Source of the DNA: Flavobacterium cutihirudinis
Lineage (GTDB): Bacteria; Bacteroidota; Bacteroidia; Flavobacteriales; Flavobacteriaceae
DNA length: 64,000 bases
Assembly (NCBI RefSeq): GCF_003385895.1
Contig: NZ_QRDQ01000010.1
Location: forward strand, 62,001 to 126,000
Reading direction: 5' to 3'
Part shown: positions 15,860 to 25,799 of the stretch, in pieces
Numbering within the stretch: the first letter of the stretch is position 1
Layout: every line of letters starts with the position of its first letter
The notes under the pieces: generated by a model
What the model saw: only the letters and a program-made list of their open reading frames with translations
The model's database searches: none
What the model was told of the DNA's origin: nothing
Made by a program: the position numbers and the translations under genes

Positions 15860-17329
15860 ATGAATCAATCAGAAGCCGTTAGCGTAAATCAAGCCTTAAA
15901 AACGCAAGGAAAGTATCGTTGGAGTATATGCGCATTACTTTTTTTTGCTACCACAATTAATTATCTCGATCGTCAGGTTCTTTCTTTGACCTGGAGTGAT
16001 TTTATTGCGCCGGAATTCCACTGGACAAATAATGATTATGGAAATATCACCGCTTTATTTTCTATTTTTTATGCAGTTTCATTACTGTTTGCAGGAAGAT
16101 TTGTCGATTGGTTAGATACTAAGAAAGGATTTCTGTGGGCAATTGGAATTTGGTCTTTTGGTGCTTGCTTACATGCTTTTTGCGGAATTGCAACTTCCGG
16201 AATTATTACAGGGCAATGGTTTGTAGGATTTCTTGGTTCAAGAGAAATTATAGGTACAATAAGCAATACAGCTTTGGTAATTAATGTAAGTGTTGCGTTG
16301 TTTATTTTTGCCCGTTTTGTTTTGGCGGTTGGAGAAGCCGGAAACTTTCCTGCAGCAATTAAAACAACTGCAGAATATTTTCCTAAAAAAGACAGGGCTT
16401 TTGCAACCAGTATTTTTAATGCGGGAGCAACTGTTGGCGCTTTAGCAGCACCAATTACAATACCTTTTATCGCAAAATCATTTGGCTGGGAAATGTCATT
16501 TATTATCATTGGAGCTTTGGGGTTTATATGGATGGGGTTTTGGATGTTCATGTATGATAAACCCGAAAAACATTCGAAAGTAACAGGTGAGGAATTAGCA
16601 TATATTCAGCAAGATGATATAGCGGACAGGAAATTAGTTGGTTTTGTTCCGGAAACGACTTCGAAAGTTTCATTAATGGATTGCTTTAAATACAAACAAA
16701 CGTGGGCTTTTGCATTTGGTAAATTTATGACAGATGGTGTTTGGTGGTTTTTCTTATTCTGGACTCCGGCATACCTTAGTTCTGTCTATGGAATGGATTC
16801 TACAGAAGCTGCATTACCATTATTTGTACTTTATATGATTACATTATTGTCAATTATCGGCGGCTGGCTTCCAACTTATTTTGTAGAAAAGAAAGGAATG
16901 AATCCGTATGAAGGAAGAATGAGAGCGATGTTGATTTTTGCTTTTTTTCCGCTGTTGGCCATGATTGCACAGCCATTAGGGTATATTAGTTATTGGGTTC
17001 CGGTAATTATTATCGGAATTGCAGGAGCGGCACACCAATCCTGGTCGGCAAATATTTTTACTACAGTTGGAGATATGTTTCCTAAAAAAGCAATTGCAAC
17101 CATTACGGGAATTGGTGGTTTGGCTGGTGGAGTAGGATCAACTTTGATTAATAAAGGTTCCGGACTTTTATTTGATTACAGTAAAGAGACAAATATGGTT
17201 TTTATGGGATTTAAAGGAATTGAGGCGGGATATTTCATCATATTTTCGATTTGTGCAGTCTGTTATTTGACTGGCTGGATTGTAATGAAAACGCTTGTTC
17301 CAAAATACTGCCCAATTACAGATTTGTAA
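15860..17329 (+). CDS. exuT: Hexuronate MFS transporter (ExuT-like, ACS family)
   Basis: Inner-membrane proton symporter that probably imports galacturonate/glucuronate. The 489-aa protein has about 12 membrane segments. Family marks include TTINYLDRQVLSLTW in TM1, the long RFVLAVGEAGNFPAAIKTTA segment and FPKKDRAFATSIFNAGAT, all typical of anion:cation symporters of the ExuT/GudP type. It carries an extra hydrophobic insert around residues 110-145 (CGIATSGIITGQWFVGFLGS), seen in Bacteroidota homologues. It has its own promoter and operator and precedes kduI by 170 nt. Galacturonate is inferred from the neighbours. Confidence 0.9.
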   Translation: MNQSEAVSVNQALKTQGKYRWSICALLFFATTINYLDRQVLSLTWSDFIAPEFHWTNNDYGNITALFSIFYAVSLLFAGRFVDWLDTKKGFLWAIGIWSFGACLHAFCGIATSGIITGQWFVGFLGSREIIGTISNTALVINVSVALFIFARFVLAVGEAGNFPAAIKTTAEYFPKKDRAFATSIFNAGATVGALAAPITIPFIAKSFGWEMSFIIIGALGFIWMGFWMFMYDKPEKHSKVTGEELAYIQQDDIADRKLVGFVPETTSKVSLMDCFKYKQTWAFAFGKFMTDGVWWFFLFWTPAYLSSVYGMDSTEAALPLFVLYMITLLSIIGGWLPTYFVEKKGMNPYEGRMRAMLIFAFFPLLAMIAQPLGYISYWVPVIIIGIAGAAHQSWSANIFTTVGDMFPKKAIATITGIGGLAGGVGSTLINKGSGLLFDYSKETNMVFMGFKGIEAGYFIIFSICAVCYLTGWIVMKTLVPKYCPITDL

Positions 17330-17463
17330 GAAGATTGAATAAGTTACTGAATATCCTCATAATCTGGAGTGTATAGCTATTCATAAAAGGTAATGTCTAT
17401 ATAAATCTTTATCTTTAAAATGAAATATTTTATTTTTGATTATGCTTTTTAAATATAAAAATA

Positions 17464-17485
17464 TAATTTTGTGCAATCGATTACA
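17464..17485 (+). promoter_or_regulatory. Promoter -7 box and LacI-type operator of the kduI operon
   Basis: TAATTTTG (17464-17471) fits TAnnTTTG and runs into TGCAATCGATTACA (17472-17485), identical to the exuT operator and in the same relation to the -7 box. The -33 element is weak. It lies 14 nt upstream of kduI. Confidence 0.75.
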
Positions 17486-17499
17486 TTAAATTAAAAATT

Positions 17500-18339
17500 A
17501 TGACAAAATATAGTTCAAGATACGCATCAAGTCCCGAAGCTGTAAAAAAATATGATACACAACAATTGAGAGAAGAATTCTTAATTGATGATTTAATGCA
17601 GGAAGATGAAGTAGTATTGGTTTATTCGCACTACGACAGATACATTGCCGGATCTGCAGTTCCTGTAAAAGGTGATTTGGCTTTGGAAACAATTGATCCG
17701 CTAAAAGCGCCTTATTTTTTAGAAAGAAGAGAATTAGGTATTATCAATGTTGGAGGAAGTGGTTCTGTTGTGGTTGAAGGAACTATTTATGAGTTAGGTT
17801 TTAAAGATGCATTGTACATCGGTAGCGGTAATAAAGAGGTGATTTTCAAAAGTACCGATGCTAATAATCCGGCTAAATTTTACATTAATTCGGCGCCAGC
17901 CCATACCAGTTACCCAACGGTAAAAGTAAGCTTGGCAGAAGCAAACAAATTAAACTTAGGTTCAGTAGAAACTGCAAATCACCGTACCGTAAATCAGATG
18001 ATTATTGGAAGCGTGGTAACAACTTGCCAATTGCAAATGGGAATGACAGAATTAAACCCAGGAAGTGTTTGGAATACAATGCCAGCGCACGTACACGATC
18101 GCAGAATGGAAGTGTATTTCTATTTGGATATTCCGGAAAATCAGGCAGTTTGTCATTTTATGGGACAGCCACAAGAAACAAGACATATCTGGATGAACAA
18201 TCATCAGGCAGTTATTTCTCCACCTTGGTCAATTCACTCTGGCGCAGGAACTAGTAATTATACTTTTATCTGGGGAATGGCAGGTGAGAATTTAGATTAT
18301 GGAGATATGGATGTTTGTAAAATCACTGATTTAAGATAA
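17500..18339 (+). CDS. kduI: 5-keto-4-deoxyuronate isomerase
   Basis: Cytosolic zinc enzyme converting 5-keto-4-deoxyuronate (from unsaturated galacturonate) into 2,5-diketo-3-deoxygluconate. The 279-aa length matches the family. The metal ligands are visible as His197, His199 and Glu204 in HVHDRRMEVYFYLD and His246 in WSIHSG. Other conserved parts are RRELGIINVGGSG and GNKEVIFKS. It is the first gene of the operon and is followed after 5 nt by kduD, the next enzyme. Its substrate would come from the GH105 enzyme of the downstream locus. Confidence 0.97.
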   Translation: MTKYSSRYASSPEAVKKYDTQQLREEFLIDDLMQEDEVVLVYSHYDRYIAGSAVPVKGDLALETIDPLKAPYFLERRELGIINVGGSGSVVVEGTIYELGFKDALYIGSGNKEVIFKSTDANNPAKFYINSAPAHTSYPTVKVSLAEANKLNLGSVETANHRTVNQMIIGSVVTTCQLQMGMTELNPGSVWNTMPAHVHDRRMEVYFYLDIPENQAVCHFMGQPQETRHIWMNNHQAVISPPWSIHSGAGTSNYTFIWGMAGENLDYGDMDVCKITDLR

Positions 18340-18344
18340 GAATT

Positions 18345-19136
18345 ATGACAGACTTATTTGATATAACTGGAAAAGTTGCTTTAATAACAGGAAGTACGCA
18401 TGGACTTGGATTGGCGATGGCTAAAGGATTAGGACAGGCGGGAGCGACAATTGTGGTGAACGGAAATTCTTCTCAAGAAAAAATCGACAACGCTGTTAAT
18501 GAATTAAAAAGCGAAGGAATAAATGTTGTTGGGTATAAATTTAATGTAACCGAAGAAAAAGAAGTTGCAGAAGCAGTTCAAAAAATTGAAAAGGAAGTTG
18601 GTCCAATCGCTATATTAATCAACAACGCAGGAATCATTAAAAGAATTCCGCTTCTAGAAATGGAAGTTGCTGATTTTAGAGAAGTAATCGATATTGATTT
18701 AGTAAGTCCGTTTATTGTTTCGAAACATGTTGCAAAAGGCATGATCGCCAGAAGACAAGGAAAAATCATCAATATTTGCTCCATGATGAGTGAATTAGGA
18801 AGAAATACGGTTTCTGCTTACGCTGCTGCAAAAGGAGGTTTGAAAATGCTGACTAAAAATATGGCAACGGAATGGGCAAAATACAATGTTCAAATCAACG
18901 GAATTGGACCTGGATATTTTGCTACTGAACAAACAAAACCTATCAGAGTTGATGGACATCCGTTTAATGATTTTATTATCAGCAGAACTCCGGCCGCAAA
19001 ATGGGGTGATCCAAGTGATTTAGCTGGAGCGGCGATATTTTTGTCTTCAAAAGCCAGTGATTTTGTAAACGGTCACATTTTATATGTTGATGGTGGTATT
19101 TTGGCAACAATCGGGAAACCATCGAACGAAGAATAA
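18345..19136 (+). CDS. kduD: 2-deoxy-D-gluconate 3-dehydrogenase (KduD-type SDR)
   Basis: NAD(P)H-dependent reduction of 2,5-diketo-3-deoxygluconate to 2-keto-3-deoxygluconate. 263 aa. SDR motifs: TGSTHGLGLAMA cofactor loop, NNAGIIKR, catalytic Ser in NICSMMSE and YAAAKGG, then GIGPGYFATE. The NNAGIIKR and GPGYFATE(Q)T stretches are typical of the KduD/gluconate 5-dehydrogenase subgroup. It is coupled to kduI (5-nt gap) and followed by uxaC after 24 nt. Confidence 0.93.
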   Translation: MTDLFDITGKVALITGSTHGLGLAMAKGLGQAGATIVVNGNSSQEKIDNAVNELKSEGINVVGYKFNVTEEKEVAEAVQKIEKEVGPIAILINNAGIIKRIPLLEMEVADFREVIDIDLVSPFIVSKHVAKGMIARRQGKIINICSMMSELGRNTVSAYAAAKGGLKMLTKNMATEWAKYNVQINGIGPGYFATEQTKPIRVDGHPFNDFIISRTPAAKWGDPSDLAGAAIFLSSKASDFVNGHILYVDGGILATIGKPSNEE

Positions 19137-19160
19137 TTCTCAATTTTTATTTAAAAAGGC

Positions 19161-20564
19161 ATGAGCGCGAATACATTCATAAACGATAATTTTTTATTAG
19201 AAAATAAATTTGCTGAAGAATTATATCATAATTATTCTAAAAACCAGCCAATAATTGATTACCATAATCACTTAATTCCACAGTTAATTGCTGAGGATAA
19301 AATCTTTGATAATATAACTCAAGTTTGGATAAATGGTGATCATTACAAATGGCGCGCCATGCGTACATTAGGAATCAACGAGCAGTTTGTAACCGGAAAA
19401 GCTTCTGATAAAGATAAGTTCTTAAACTGGGGGAAAACGGTTCCGTACACCATGCGTAATCCTTTGTATCACTGGACGCATTTAGAATTGGCTCGCTATT
19501 TTGATATTTATGATCTTTTGAATGAAAAATCGGCTGAGAAAATTTATATCGAAACTTCTGAAAAAATAAATTCTCCAGCCTACAGCACGCAAAATCTTCT
19601 TAAAAAAGTAAATGCTGAATTGGTTTGTACAACTGAAGATCCAATTGACAGTTTAGAGTTTCATAAAAAGCTGACTCAGAATCCAATTGGAACAAAAATG
19701 AGTACAGCTTTTAGACCTGATAAAGCGATTTTAATTTCGAATGAAGGATATAATGCATATGTTGACACTTTAGGTGAAGTGTCTGGTATTGCAATTGAAA
19801 CTTATACTGATTTACGCACAGCACTGAGAAAAAGAATTGAATTCTTTAATGCAAATGGTTGCAAATTAAGTGATCACGGACTTGATCAAATTTATTTTGA
19901 AAATTTCACTGAAAATGAAATCAGTACTATTTTCAAAAAGAAAAGAGAAAACAGAATATTAACTTCAGAAGAAGTACTGAAATTCCAAAGTGCTATTTTA
20001 TTGTTTTTGTCTGAAATGTATCATGAATTTGGATGGGTGCAGCAGTTTCACTTAGGTGCTTTAAGAAACAATAATACGCGTATGCATAGGATTTTAGGTC
20101 CAGATACTGGTTGGGATTCTATTGGGGATTATCCGCAGGCGCAAAAATTATCAAGCTTTTTAAATGCTTTAGACAGTAAAGATAAATTGACAAAAACGAT
20201 TATCTACAATCTAAACCCTGCTGATAATGAAGTAATGGCAACTATGATTGGGAACTTCAATGACGGAAGTGTTCGTGGAAAAGTACAATTTGGTTCAGGA
20301 TGGTGGTTTTTAGATCAGAAAGACGGAATGACTAAACAGTTAAATGCGCTTTCAAACATGGGATTGATTAGCTGTTTTGTTGGAATGCTAACAGATTCCA
20401 GAAGTTTTTTATCATTCCCAAGACACGAATATTTCAGACGTATTTTATGTAATCTTCTTGGAGATGAAATCAAACGAGGAGAACTTCCTAATGATATGGA
20501 ATGGATTGGAAAATTAGTTTCTGATATTTCATATAACAACGCTAAAGAATATTTCAAATTTTAA
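19161..20564 (+). CDS. uxaC: Glucuronate/galacturonate isomerase
   Basis: Interconverts D-galacturonate and D-tagaturonate (and glucuronate and fructuronate), the first step for saturated uronate. 467 aa, normal for UxaC. It shows the amidohydrolase-like metal site DYHNHL near residue 35, the strongly conserved NGDHYKWRAMRTLG and TVPYTMRNPLYHWTHLEL segments, CTTEDP, SDHGLDQ, and QFHLGALRNNNTRM near residue 300, then GSGWWFLDQKDGM. It follows kduD in the operon and is separated from kdgK by a 177-bp gap with an inverted repeat. Confidence 0.97.
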   Translation: MSANTFINDNFLLENKFAEELYHNYSKNQPIIDYHNHLIPQLIAEDKIFDNITQVWINGDHYKWRAMRTLGINEQFVTGKASDKDKFLNWGKTVPYTMRNPLYHWTHLELARYFDIYDLLNEKSAEKIYIETSEKINSPAYSTQNLLKKVNAELVCTTEDPIDSLEFHKKLTQNPIGTKMSTAFRPDKAILISNEGYNAYVDTLGEVSGIAIETYTDLRTALRKRIEFFNANGCKLSDHGLDQIYFENFTENEISTIFKKKRENRILTSEEVLKFQSAILLFLSEMYHEFGWVQQFHLGALRNNNTRMHRILGPDTGWDSIGDYPQAQKLSSFLNALDSKDKLTKTIIYNLNPADNEVMATMIGNFNDGSVRGKVQFGSGWWFLDQKDGMTKQLNALSNMGLISCFVGMLTDSRSFLSFPRHEYFRRILCNLLGDEIKRGELPNDMEWIGKLVSDISYNNAKEYFKF

Positions 20565-20572
20565 TTTTTTTA

Positions 20573-20722
20573 ACCATTAAGGCATTAAGAAAATTAAGTT
20601 TTTGGTTTAATAAATAGTTACTTAAATAATAAAGATGATTAAGCGAGTGCGCTTAATAAACTTAACCTTTAATCGCTAAGAGAACATAAAGTAAAGCTTA
20701 ATTTTCTTAATGCCTTAATGGT
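20573..20722. repeat. 26-nt perfect inverted repeat pair between uxaC and kdgK
   Basis: Arms 20573-20598 (ACCATTAAGGCATTAAGAAA...) and 20697-20722 are exact reverse complements around 98 nt. The right arm includes the ATG at 20718 that begins the longest kdgK frame, so that ATG is probably not the real start. The element is related to the 32-nt arms at 13.05/13.17 kb. It could end or attenuate the upstream transcript. Confidence 0.8.
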
Positions 20723-20741
20723 AAAATTTAAAAAAGATAGT

Positions 20742-21764
20742 ATGAGTAGAGTAGTTGCATTTGGAGAAATTATGTTGCGTTTATCGACGGAAAGACATTT
20801 ACGTTTTTCGCAATCGACAGCATTTAGTGCTACTTATGGAGGCGGAGAATTTAATGTATCTGTTTCTTTAGCAAATTATGGTATTAATGCAGAGTTTGTT
20901 ACAAGATTACCGGAAAATGAGATTGGTTTTTCTGCATTACAAGAAATCCGAAAAATGAACGTGGACTCTAAAAATATCATTTTTGGAGGAGAACGTTTAG
21001 GGATTTATTTTCTTGAAACAGGTGCAGGAATGCGTGGAAGCAATGTAGTTTATGACCGTGCACAAAGTTCGATGGCAACTATTCAAAAAGGAAATATTGA
21101 TTGGGATATAGTCCTAGAAGGTGCGGAATGGTTTCATTGGAGCGGAATAACGTCAGCGATTTCTGAAAGTGCTGCCGAAGCTTGTTTAGAAGCGATTAAA
21201 GTTGCTCACAAAAAAGGAATAACAATTTCCTGCGATTTAAATTACAGATCAAAATTGTGGCAATATGGCAAAACACCAAGCGAGGTAATGCCAGAGATGT
21301 TGAAATACAGCAATGTTATTTTAGGAGATATTGATACAGCGTATTTTATGTTGGGAATTCCAAAAGTAAATCCTAATTATCAGGACGAAAAAACACTTCC
21401 GGCCCAATATGATAAATTGTTTGAATTGATTCCAAACCTTAAAGTGGTTGCAACGACACTGCGTTATTCTGTTAGTGCTTCTCATCAAAGAATTGGAGGA
21501 ATTTTATATGATGGAAAAGTAATTTACAGTGCTGATGTTAAGGAAGTAACGCCTGTAGTTGACCGTGTAGGAAGCGGAGATGCTTTTATGGGCGGATTAA
21601 TTTATGGCTTGTTGCAATATCAAAATAACAATCAAAGAACTTTGGATTTTGCCGTTGCAGCTTGTTGCTTAAAACATACAATTGCAGGCGATTATAACTT
21701 GGCAACATTAAAAGAAGTTGAAAATAGGATTGATGGCGATGGTTCGGCATTAGTATCAAGATAA
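20742..21764 (+). CDS. kdgK: 2-keto-3-deoxygluconate kinase
   Basis: ATP-dependent phosphorylation of 2-keto-3-deoxygluconate (KDG) to KDPG, where the saturated and unsaturated branches meet. PfkB/ribokinase fold: MSRVVAFGEIMLRLS start, YGGGEFNVSVSLANYG sugar-binding region, SCDLNYRSKLW, and the C-terminal PfkB signature VDRVGSGDAFMGGLIYGL with the catalytic Asp in GSGDAF. I start at 20742 because the earlier ATG (20718) lies in the inverted-repeat arm and adds only eight residues not seen in the family. 340 aa. It is 8 nt ahead of the aldolase gene. Confidence 0.94.
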   Translation: MSRVVAFGEIMLRLSTERHLRFSQSTAFSATYGGGEFNVSVSLANYGINAEFVTRLPENEIGFSALQEIRKMNVDSKNIIFGGERLGIYFLETGAGMRGSNVVYDRAQSSMATIQKGNIDWDIVLEGAEWFHWSGITSAISESAAEACLEAIKVAHKKGITISCDLNYRSKLWQYGKTPSEVMPEMLKYSNVILGDIDTAYFMLGIPKVNPNYQDEKTLPAQYDKLFELIPNLKVVATTLRYSVSASHQRIGGILYDGKVIYSADVKEVTPVVDRVGSGDAFMGGLIYGLLQYQNNNQRTLDFAVAACCLKHTIAGDYNLATLKEVENRIDGDGSALVSR

Positions 21765-21772
21765 AAATAAGA

Positions 21773-22444
21773 ATGGCAAAATATTCAAGAATTGAAGTGG
21801 TTCAGATGATGAAAGAAAACGGTATGGTTCCGTTGTTTTTTCATTCTGATATAGAATTAAGCAAAAAGGTCTTAAAGGCTTGTTATGATGGAGGTTCGCG
21901 TTTAATGGAGTTTACAAGCAGAGGTGATTTTGCGCATGAAGTTTTTGGTGAACTAAACAAATATGCTTTGGCTGAATTGCCTGGAATGATGTTAGGAGTT
22001 GGTTCAATAACTGATGCAGCTTCGGCTTCACTTTATATGAGTTTAGGTGCAAATTTTATTGTAACTCCGGTTTTTAGAGAAGATATTGCAATTGCTTGTA
22101 ATCGTCGTAAAGTATTGTGGTCACCAGGTTGCGGAACGCTTACTGAAATTGCAAGAGCAGAAGAATTGGGTTGTGAAATTGTAAAATTATTTCCAGCTGA
22201 TATTTACGGTCCAGAATTCATCAAAGCGATAAAAGGACCATGTCCGTGGACGAATATTATGCCTACAGGCGGTGTTTACCCAACGGTTGAAAGCCTTAGT
22301 TCCTGGTTAAATGCCGGAGCAACTTGTGTTGGTTTAGGATCACAATTAATTTCAAAAGATATACTAGATAAACAAGATTTTGATGGTTTACAAACTAAGG
22401 TAAGCCAGGTTTTGGAGATCATTAAAAATATAAAAAATAAATAG
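21773..22444 (+). CDS. kdgA: KDPG/KHG aldolase
   Basis: Class I aldolase splitting KDPG into pyruvate and glyceraldehyde 3-phosphate, the last step of the pathway. 223 aa. The Schiff-base Lys is Lys138 in IVKLFPADIYG; the general base lies in LMEFTSRGD. VGSITDAASASLYMSLGANF and MPTGGVYPTVESLSSWLNAGA are typical of the Eda/KdgA family. It is directly behind kdgK. A 216-bp gap then precedes uxaB, containing a weak hairpin just after the stop. Confidence 0.95.
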   Translation: MAKYSRIEVVQMMKENGMVPLFFHSDIELSKKVLKACYDGGSRLMEFTSRGDFAHEVFGELNKYALAELPGMMLGVGSITDAASASLYMSLGANFIVTPVFREDIAIACNRRKVLWSPGCGTLTEIARAEELGCEIVKLFPADIYGPEFIKAIKGPCPWTNIMPTGGVYPTVESLSSWLNAGATCVGLGSQLISKDILDKQDFDGLQTKVSQVLEIIKNIKNK

Positions 22445-22660
22445 GGAATAACCATACCAATTCCTTATTTGGCATGCGGTTTTTTTAGAGTTTTTAGATG
22501 TTGTAATTGAACATTACGCTTGCAAAATAAATCTTGTCACTCCTCACAGCAGGTTTTGTTTTACGCTTTTAAGTGTAATGTTTCTTTTGCAATATAAAGC
22601 CGGGAAAAATTGAATAAGGTATTTAAATGGGGTTATTTATAACACTTTAAAGAATTTCTA

Positions 22661-24109
22661 ATGGAAAAAATAAACAGATCAAATACGGAGTTTTCGCAAA
22701 GGCTTCCGATAAAAATAGTGCAGTTCGGAGAAGGAAATTTTTTGAGAGCTTTTGTAGAATATGCATTTCAGGAATTAAATAAAAAAGCGGATTTCAACGC
22801 TGGAATTGCTGTTGTGCAACCTATTGACAGAGGATTGGTGAACATGATCAATGATCAGGATGGTTTGTATACTTTATTTATGAAAGGCGTTAAAAAAGGT
22901 GCGGAAATTCAGGAAAAAGAGTTGATTACCAATATCGTAAAAGCGGTAGATCCGTACGCTTCTTTTCAGGAATTTTTGGCTTTAGCCAAAGAAGAAGAAT
23001 TAGAATTTATTATTTCTAATACAACAGAAGCCGGAATTGAATACATCGAGTCCGATAAACCTTCAATGCAACCTCCAGTTTCGTTTCCCGCAAAATTAAC
23101 TGTGCTTTTGCATGAGAGATTTAAGTATTTTAATGGCGATAAATCAAAAGCTTTGACAATTATTCCTTGTGAATTAATTAATTATAACTCAGATGCTTTA
23201 AAGGAAATTGTTTTGAAATATTGTGATGATTGGAATTTGGAAGCAGCATTTAAATCATGGTTAACAGAGGATTGCTCTTTTCATAATACTTTGGTAGACA
23301 GAATTGTTCCGGGTTATCCAAAAGACCAAATCGAAGAATACAATAGTCAGCTTCCTTACAAAGACGACTTGATTGTAAGTGCTGAAAGTTTCTTTTTATG
23401 GGTAATTGAAGGTGATGATAAATTAAAAGCGAAACTTCCGTTTGAAAAGACTGATTTAGATGTGAAAATTGTTGCTGATATGCAACCGTACCGTACGCGT
23501 AAAGTTAGAATTCTGAATGGTGCACACACCGCAATGGTTCCATTTTCATTGCTTTATGGAAACGAAACGGTAAAAGAAACAGTTGATAATACATTTACGG
23601 GAGAATTTGTAAATAAAGCAGTTTTTGACGAAATCAATGAAACTTTAAATATGGATAAAGCAGAACTGGCTAGTTTTTCTGAAGAAATATTAGACCGTTT
23701 CAGAAACCCGTTTATCAAGCATTTATTGTCTTCAATTGCATTGAACTCAATTTCTAAATTCAAAGTTCGTGTGTTACCGAGTTTGACTGGTTATGTTGAT
23801 GTTCATCATAAATTGCCGGCTCATTTAACTTTTGCTTTCGCAGCTTTAATTCGCTTTTATAAAGGTACTTGGAAAGGTGAAAGTTTGCCAGTTAATGACA
23901 GTGAAGAGATTGTTTCTTTTTTTAAAGAGCTTTGGACATCAGATGATTATACTGAAATAGCGAGATTGACTTTGCAGAATAAAAGTTTCTGGGATGAAGA
24001 TTTGACTGAAATTCCTTCTCTTACAGAATCAATTGCAAAAGCTTTAGAAGAAATTGATGCAAATGGCGTGGAGCAAGGCTTCATCAATTTTCAAAAACAA
24101 TTAAATTAA
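22661..24109 (+). CDS. uxaB: Tagaturonate reductase (altronate oxidoreductase)
   Basis: NADH-dependent reduction of D-tagaturonate to D-altronate. 482 aa, mannitol-dehydrogenase family. Visible marks: cofactor-binding IKIVQFGEGNFLRAFVEYA at the N-terminus, ISNTTEAGIEY, the LVDRIVPGYP segment, and the catalytic-region Lys/Asn/His in RKVRILNGAHTAMVPFSLLY, followed by the helical C-terminal domain. UxaB is preferred over UxuB (fructuronate reductase) because uxaA follows 18 nt later. Confidence 0.95.
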   Translation: MEKINRSNTEFSQRLPIKIVQFGEGNFLRAFVEYAFQELNKKADFNAGIAVVQPIDRGLVNMINDQDGLYTLFMKGVKKGAEIQEKELITNIVKAVDPYASFQEFLALAKEEELEFIISNTTEAGIEYIESDKPSMQPPVSFPAKLTVLLHERFKYFNGDKSKALTIIPCELINYNSDALKEIVLKYCDDWNLEAAFKSWLTEDCSFHNTLVDRIVPGYPKDQIEEYNSQLPYKDDLIVSAESFFLWVIEGDDKLKAKLPFEKTDLDVKIVADMQPYRTRKVRILNGAHTAMVPFSLLYGNETVKETVDNTFTGEFVNKAVFDEINETLNMDKAELASFSEEILDRFRNPFIKHLLSSIALNSISKFKVRVLPSLTGYVDVHHKLPAHLTFAFAALIRFYKGTWKGESLPVNDSEEIVSFFKELWTSDDYTEIARLTLQNKSFWDEDLTEIPSLTESIAKALEEIDANGVEQGFINFQKQLN

Positions 24110-24127
24110 GAATTACATACAATAGTT

Positions 24128-25747
24128 ATGGCAACGCAAAAAAAACTAATAAAAGTCAATCCAGCAGATAACGTAATTGTCGCTTTAACCGATTTGATAC
24201 AAAACGAACAAATTATGTTTGAAGGAACCACTGTCTCACCAACAACTGATGTTAAAGCAAAACATAAAATCGCAGAGAAAGATTTTTCAATTGGTAATGA
24301 TATTATAATGTATGGTGTTTTGGTTGGAAAAGCTGCTAAACCTATAAAAAAAGGAGAAGTAATTACCACCGAAAATGTAAAACATCAAAGTGAAAAAGTT
24401 TTTGGTAAAACCGGAAATTTAGGTTGGACTCCACCAAATGTAGATCGTTGGAAAGACAAAACTTTCAACGGATACTACCGTACTGATGGACAAGTTGGAA
24501 CCAAAAACGTTTGGTTGTTTTTTCCATTGGTTTTTTGCGAAAACAAAAATATCGAAAAACTGAAAGATATTTTTGAAAACGAATTAATGCCCAAAAAAGA
24601 AGTTTCGTATAAAAATTTGTTGCGTTCTTTAATTGAAGAAAAAAGTGTAGAAGAAGTTTCGGATAAAAATTTAAATAAAAATCTTTTAGATAATGTCGAA
24701 GTAAAATTTATCAATCATCAAGGTGGTTGTGGAGGGATTCGACAAGATTCAGAATTGTTGGCAAAACTGCTTGCAGGATATGTGAACAACCCAAATGTTG
24801 CAGGTGCAACTGTTTTAAGTTTAGGCTGCCAAAATTTGCAAGTTGATATTTTTAAAAAGGCATTGAAAGAAATGAGTCCGAATAGTGATAAAGAAATTTT
24901 GATCTATGAGCAACAACAAATTGGAACTACTGATCAAATGTTTCAAATGGTGATTAAAGATTCTTATGAAGCCATTAAAAGAGCCAACAAAATTGAACGC
25001 AAACCTGCTCCTCTTTCAAAGCTGAGTATTGGTTTAGAATGTGGAGGGTCTGACGGATTTTCAGGAATTTCCGCTAATCCGGCATTAGGAGTTGTTTCGG
25101 ATATTTTTGCAGCTTTGGGAGGGAAAACAATTTTGGCAGAGTTTCCAGAATTATGTGGCGTTGAGCAAGAATTGATGAATAGATGTGTGGACGAAGAAAA
25201 AGCAGATAAGTTTTTAACTTTAATGAAAGCTTTTGAAAAATCAGTTGTAGATGCAGGTTCAGGGTTTGATATGAATCCATCTCCGGGAAACATCAAAGAC
25301 GGATTAATTACAGATGCAATGAAATCTGCTGGCGCAGCTAAAAAAGGTGGAACTTCACCTGTTGTAGATGTTTTAGATTACGGAGAATATATTTCAAAAC
25401 CAGGATTAAATCTTTTAAATACGCCAGGAAATGACGCAGAATGTACCACAGGATTGGTTGGATCGGGCGCAACAGTTGTTTTATTTACCACAGGTTTAGG
25501 AAATCCGATGGGAAATCCGATTGCACCCGTTGTAAAAATTTCTTCGAACACGGCATTAATTAATAGAATGTCTGATATTATCGATGTAAATGCCGGAACG
25601 GTGATTACTGGTGAAAAAACCATTACCGAGGTTGGAGCAGAAATAGTAGATTACATTATAGAATTGGCGAGCGGAAACGTGGAAACAAAAGCAGACCAGT
25701 TGAAACAAGATGTATTTATTCCTTGGAAAAGAGGAGTTTCTTTATAG
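24128..25747 (+). CDS. uxaA: Altronate dehydratase
   Basis: Iron-dependent dehydration of D-altronate to KDG. 539 aa: an N-terminal SAF domain (about 1-100) followed by the large UxaA domain (YYRTDGQVGTKNVWLFFPLV onward). Conserved blocks include HQGGCGGIRQDSELLAKLLA, GLECGGSDGFSGISANPALG, DAGSGFDMNPSPGNIKDG and LNTPGNDAECTTGLVGSGA. The Cys residues in these blocks are candidates for the iron site. It ends the catabolic gene set; two hairpins follow. Confidence 0.96.
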   Translation: MATQKKLIKVNPADNVIVALTDLIQNEQIMFEGTTVSPTTDVKAKHKIAEKDFSIGNDIIMYGVLVGKAAKPIKKGEVITTENVKHQSEKVFGKTGNLGWTPPNVDRWKDKTFNGYYRTDGQVGTKNVWLFFPLVFCENKNIEKLKDIFENELMPKKEVSYKNLLRSLIEEKSVEEVSDKNLNKNLLDNVEVKFINHQGGCGGIRQDSELLAKLLAGYVNNPNVAGATVLSLGCQNLQVDIFKKALKEMSPNSDKEILIYEQQQIGTTDQMFQMVIKDSYEAIKRANKIERKPAPLSKLSIGLECGGSDGFSGISANPALGVVSDIFAALGGKTILAEFPELCGVEQELMNRCVDEEKADKFLTLMKAFEKSVVDAGSGFDMNPSPGNIKDGLITDAMKSAGAAKKGGTSPVVDVLDYGEYISKPGLNLLNTPGNDAECTTGLVGSGATVVLFTTGLGNPMGNPIAPVVKISSNTALINRMSDIIDVNAGTVITGEKTITEVGAEIVDYIIELASGNVETKADQLKQDVFIPWKRGVSL

Positions 25748-25799
25748 TTTTTTAGGCTCAAAGTTACAGAGATAAAAAGTGACAAAGTTTTATATGTAG

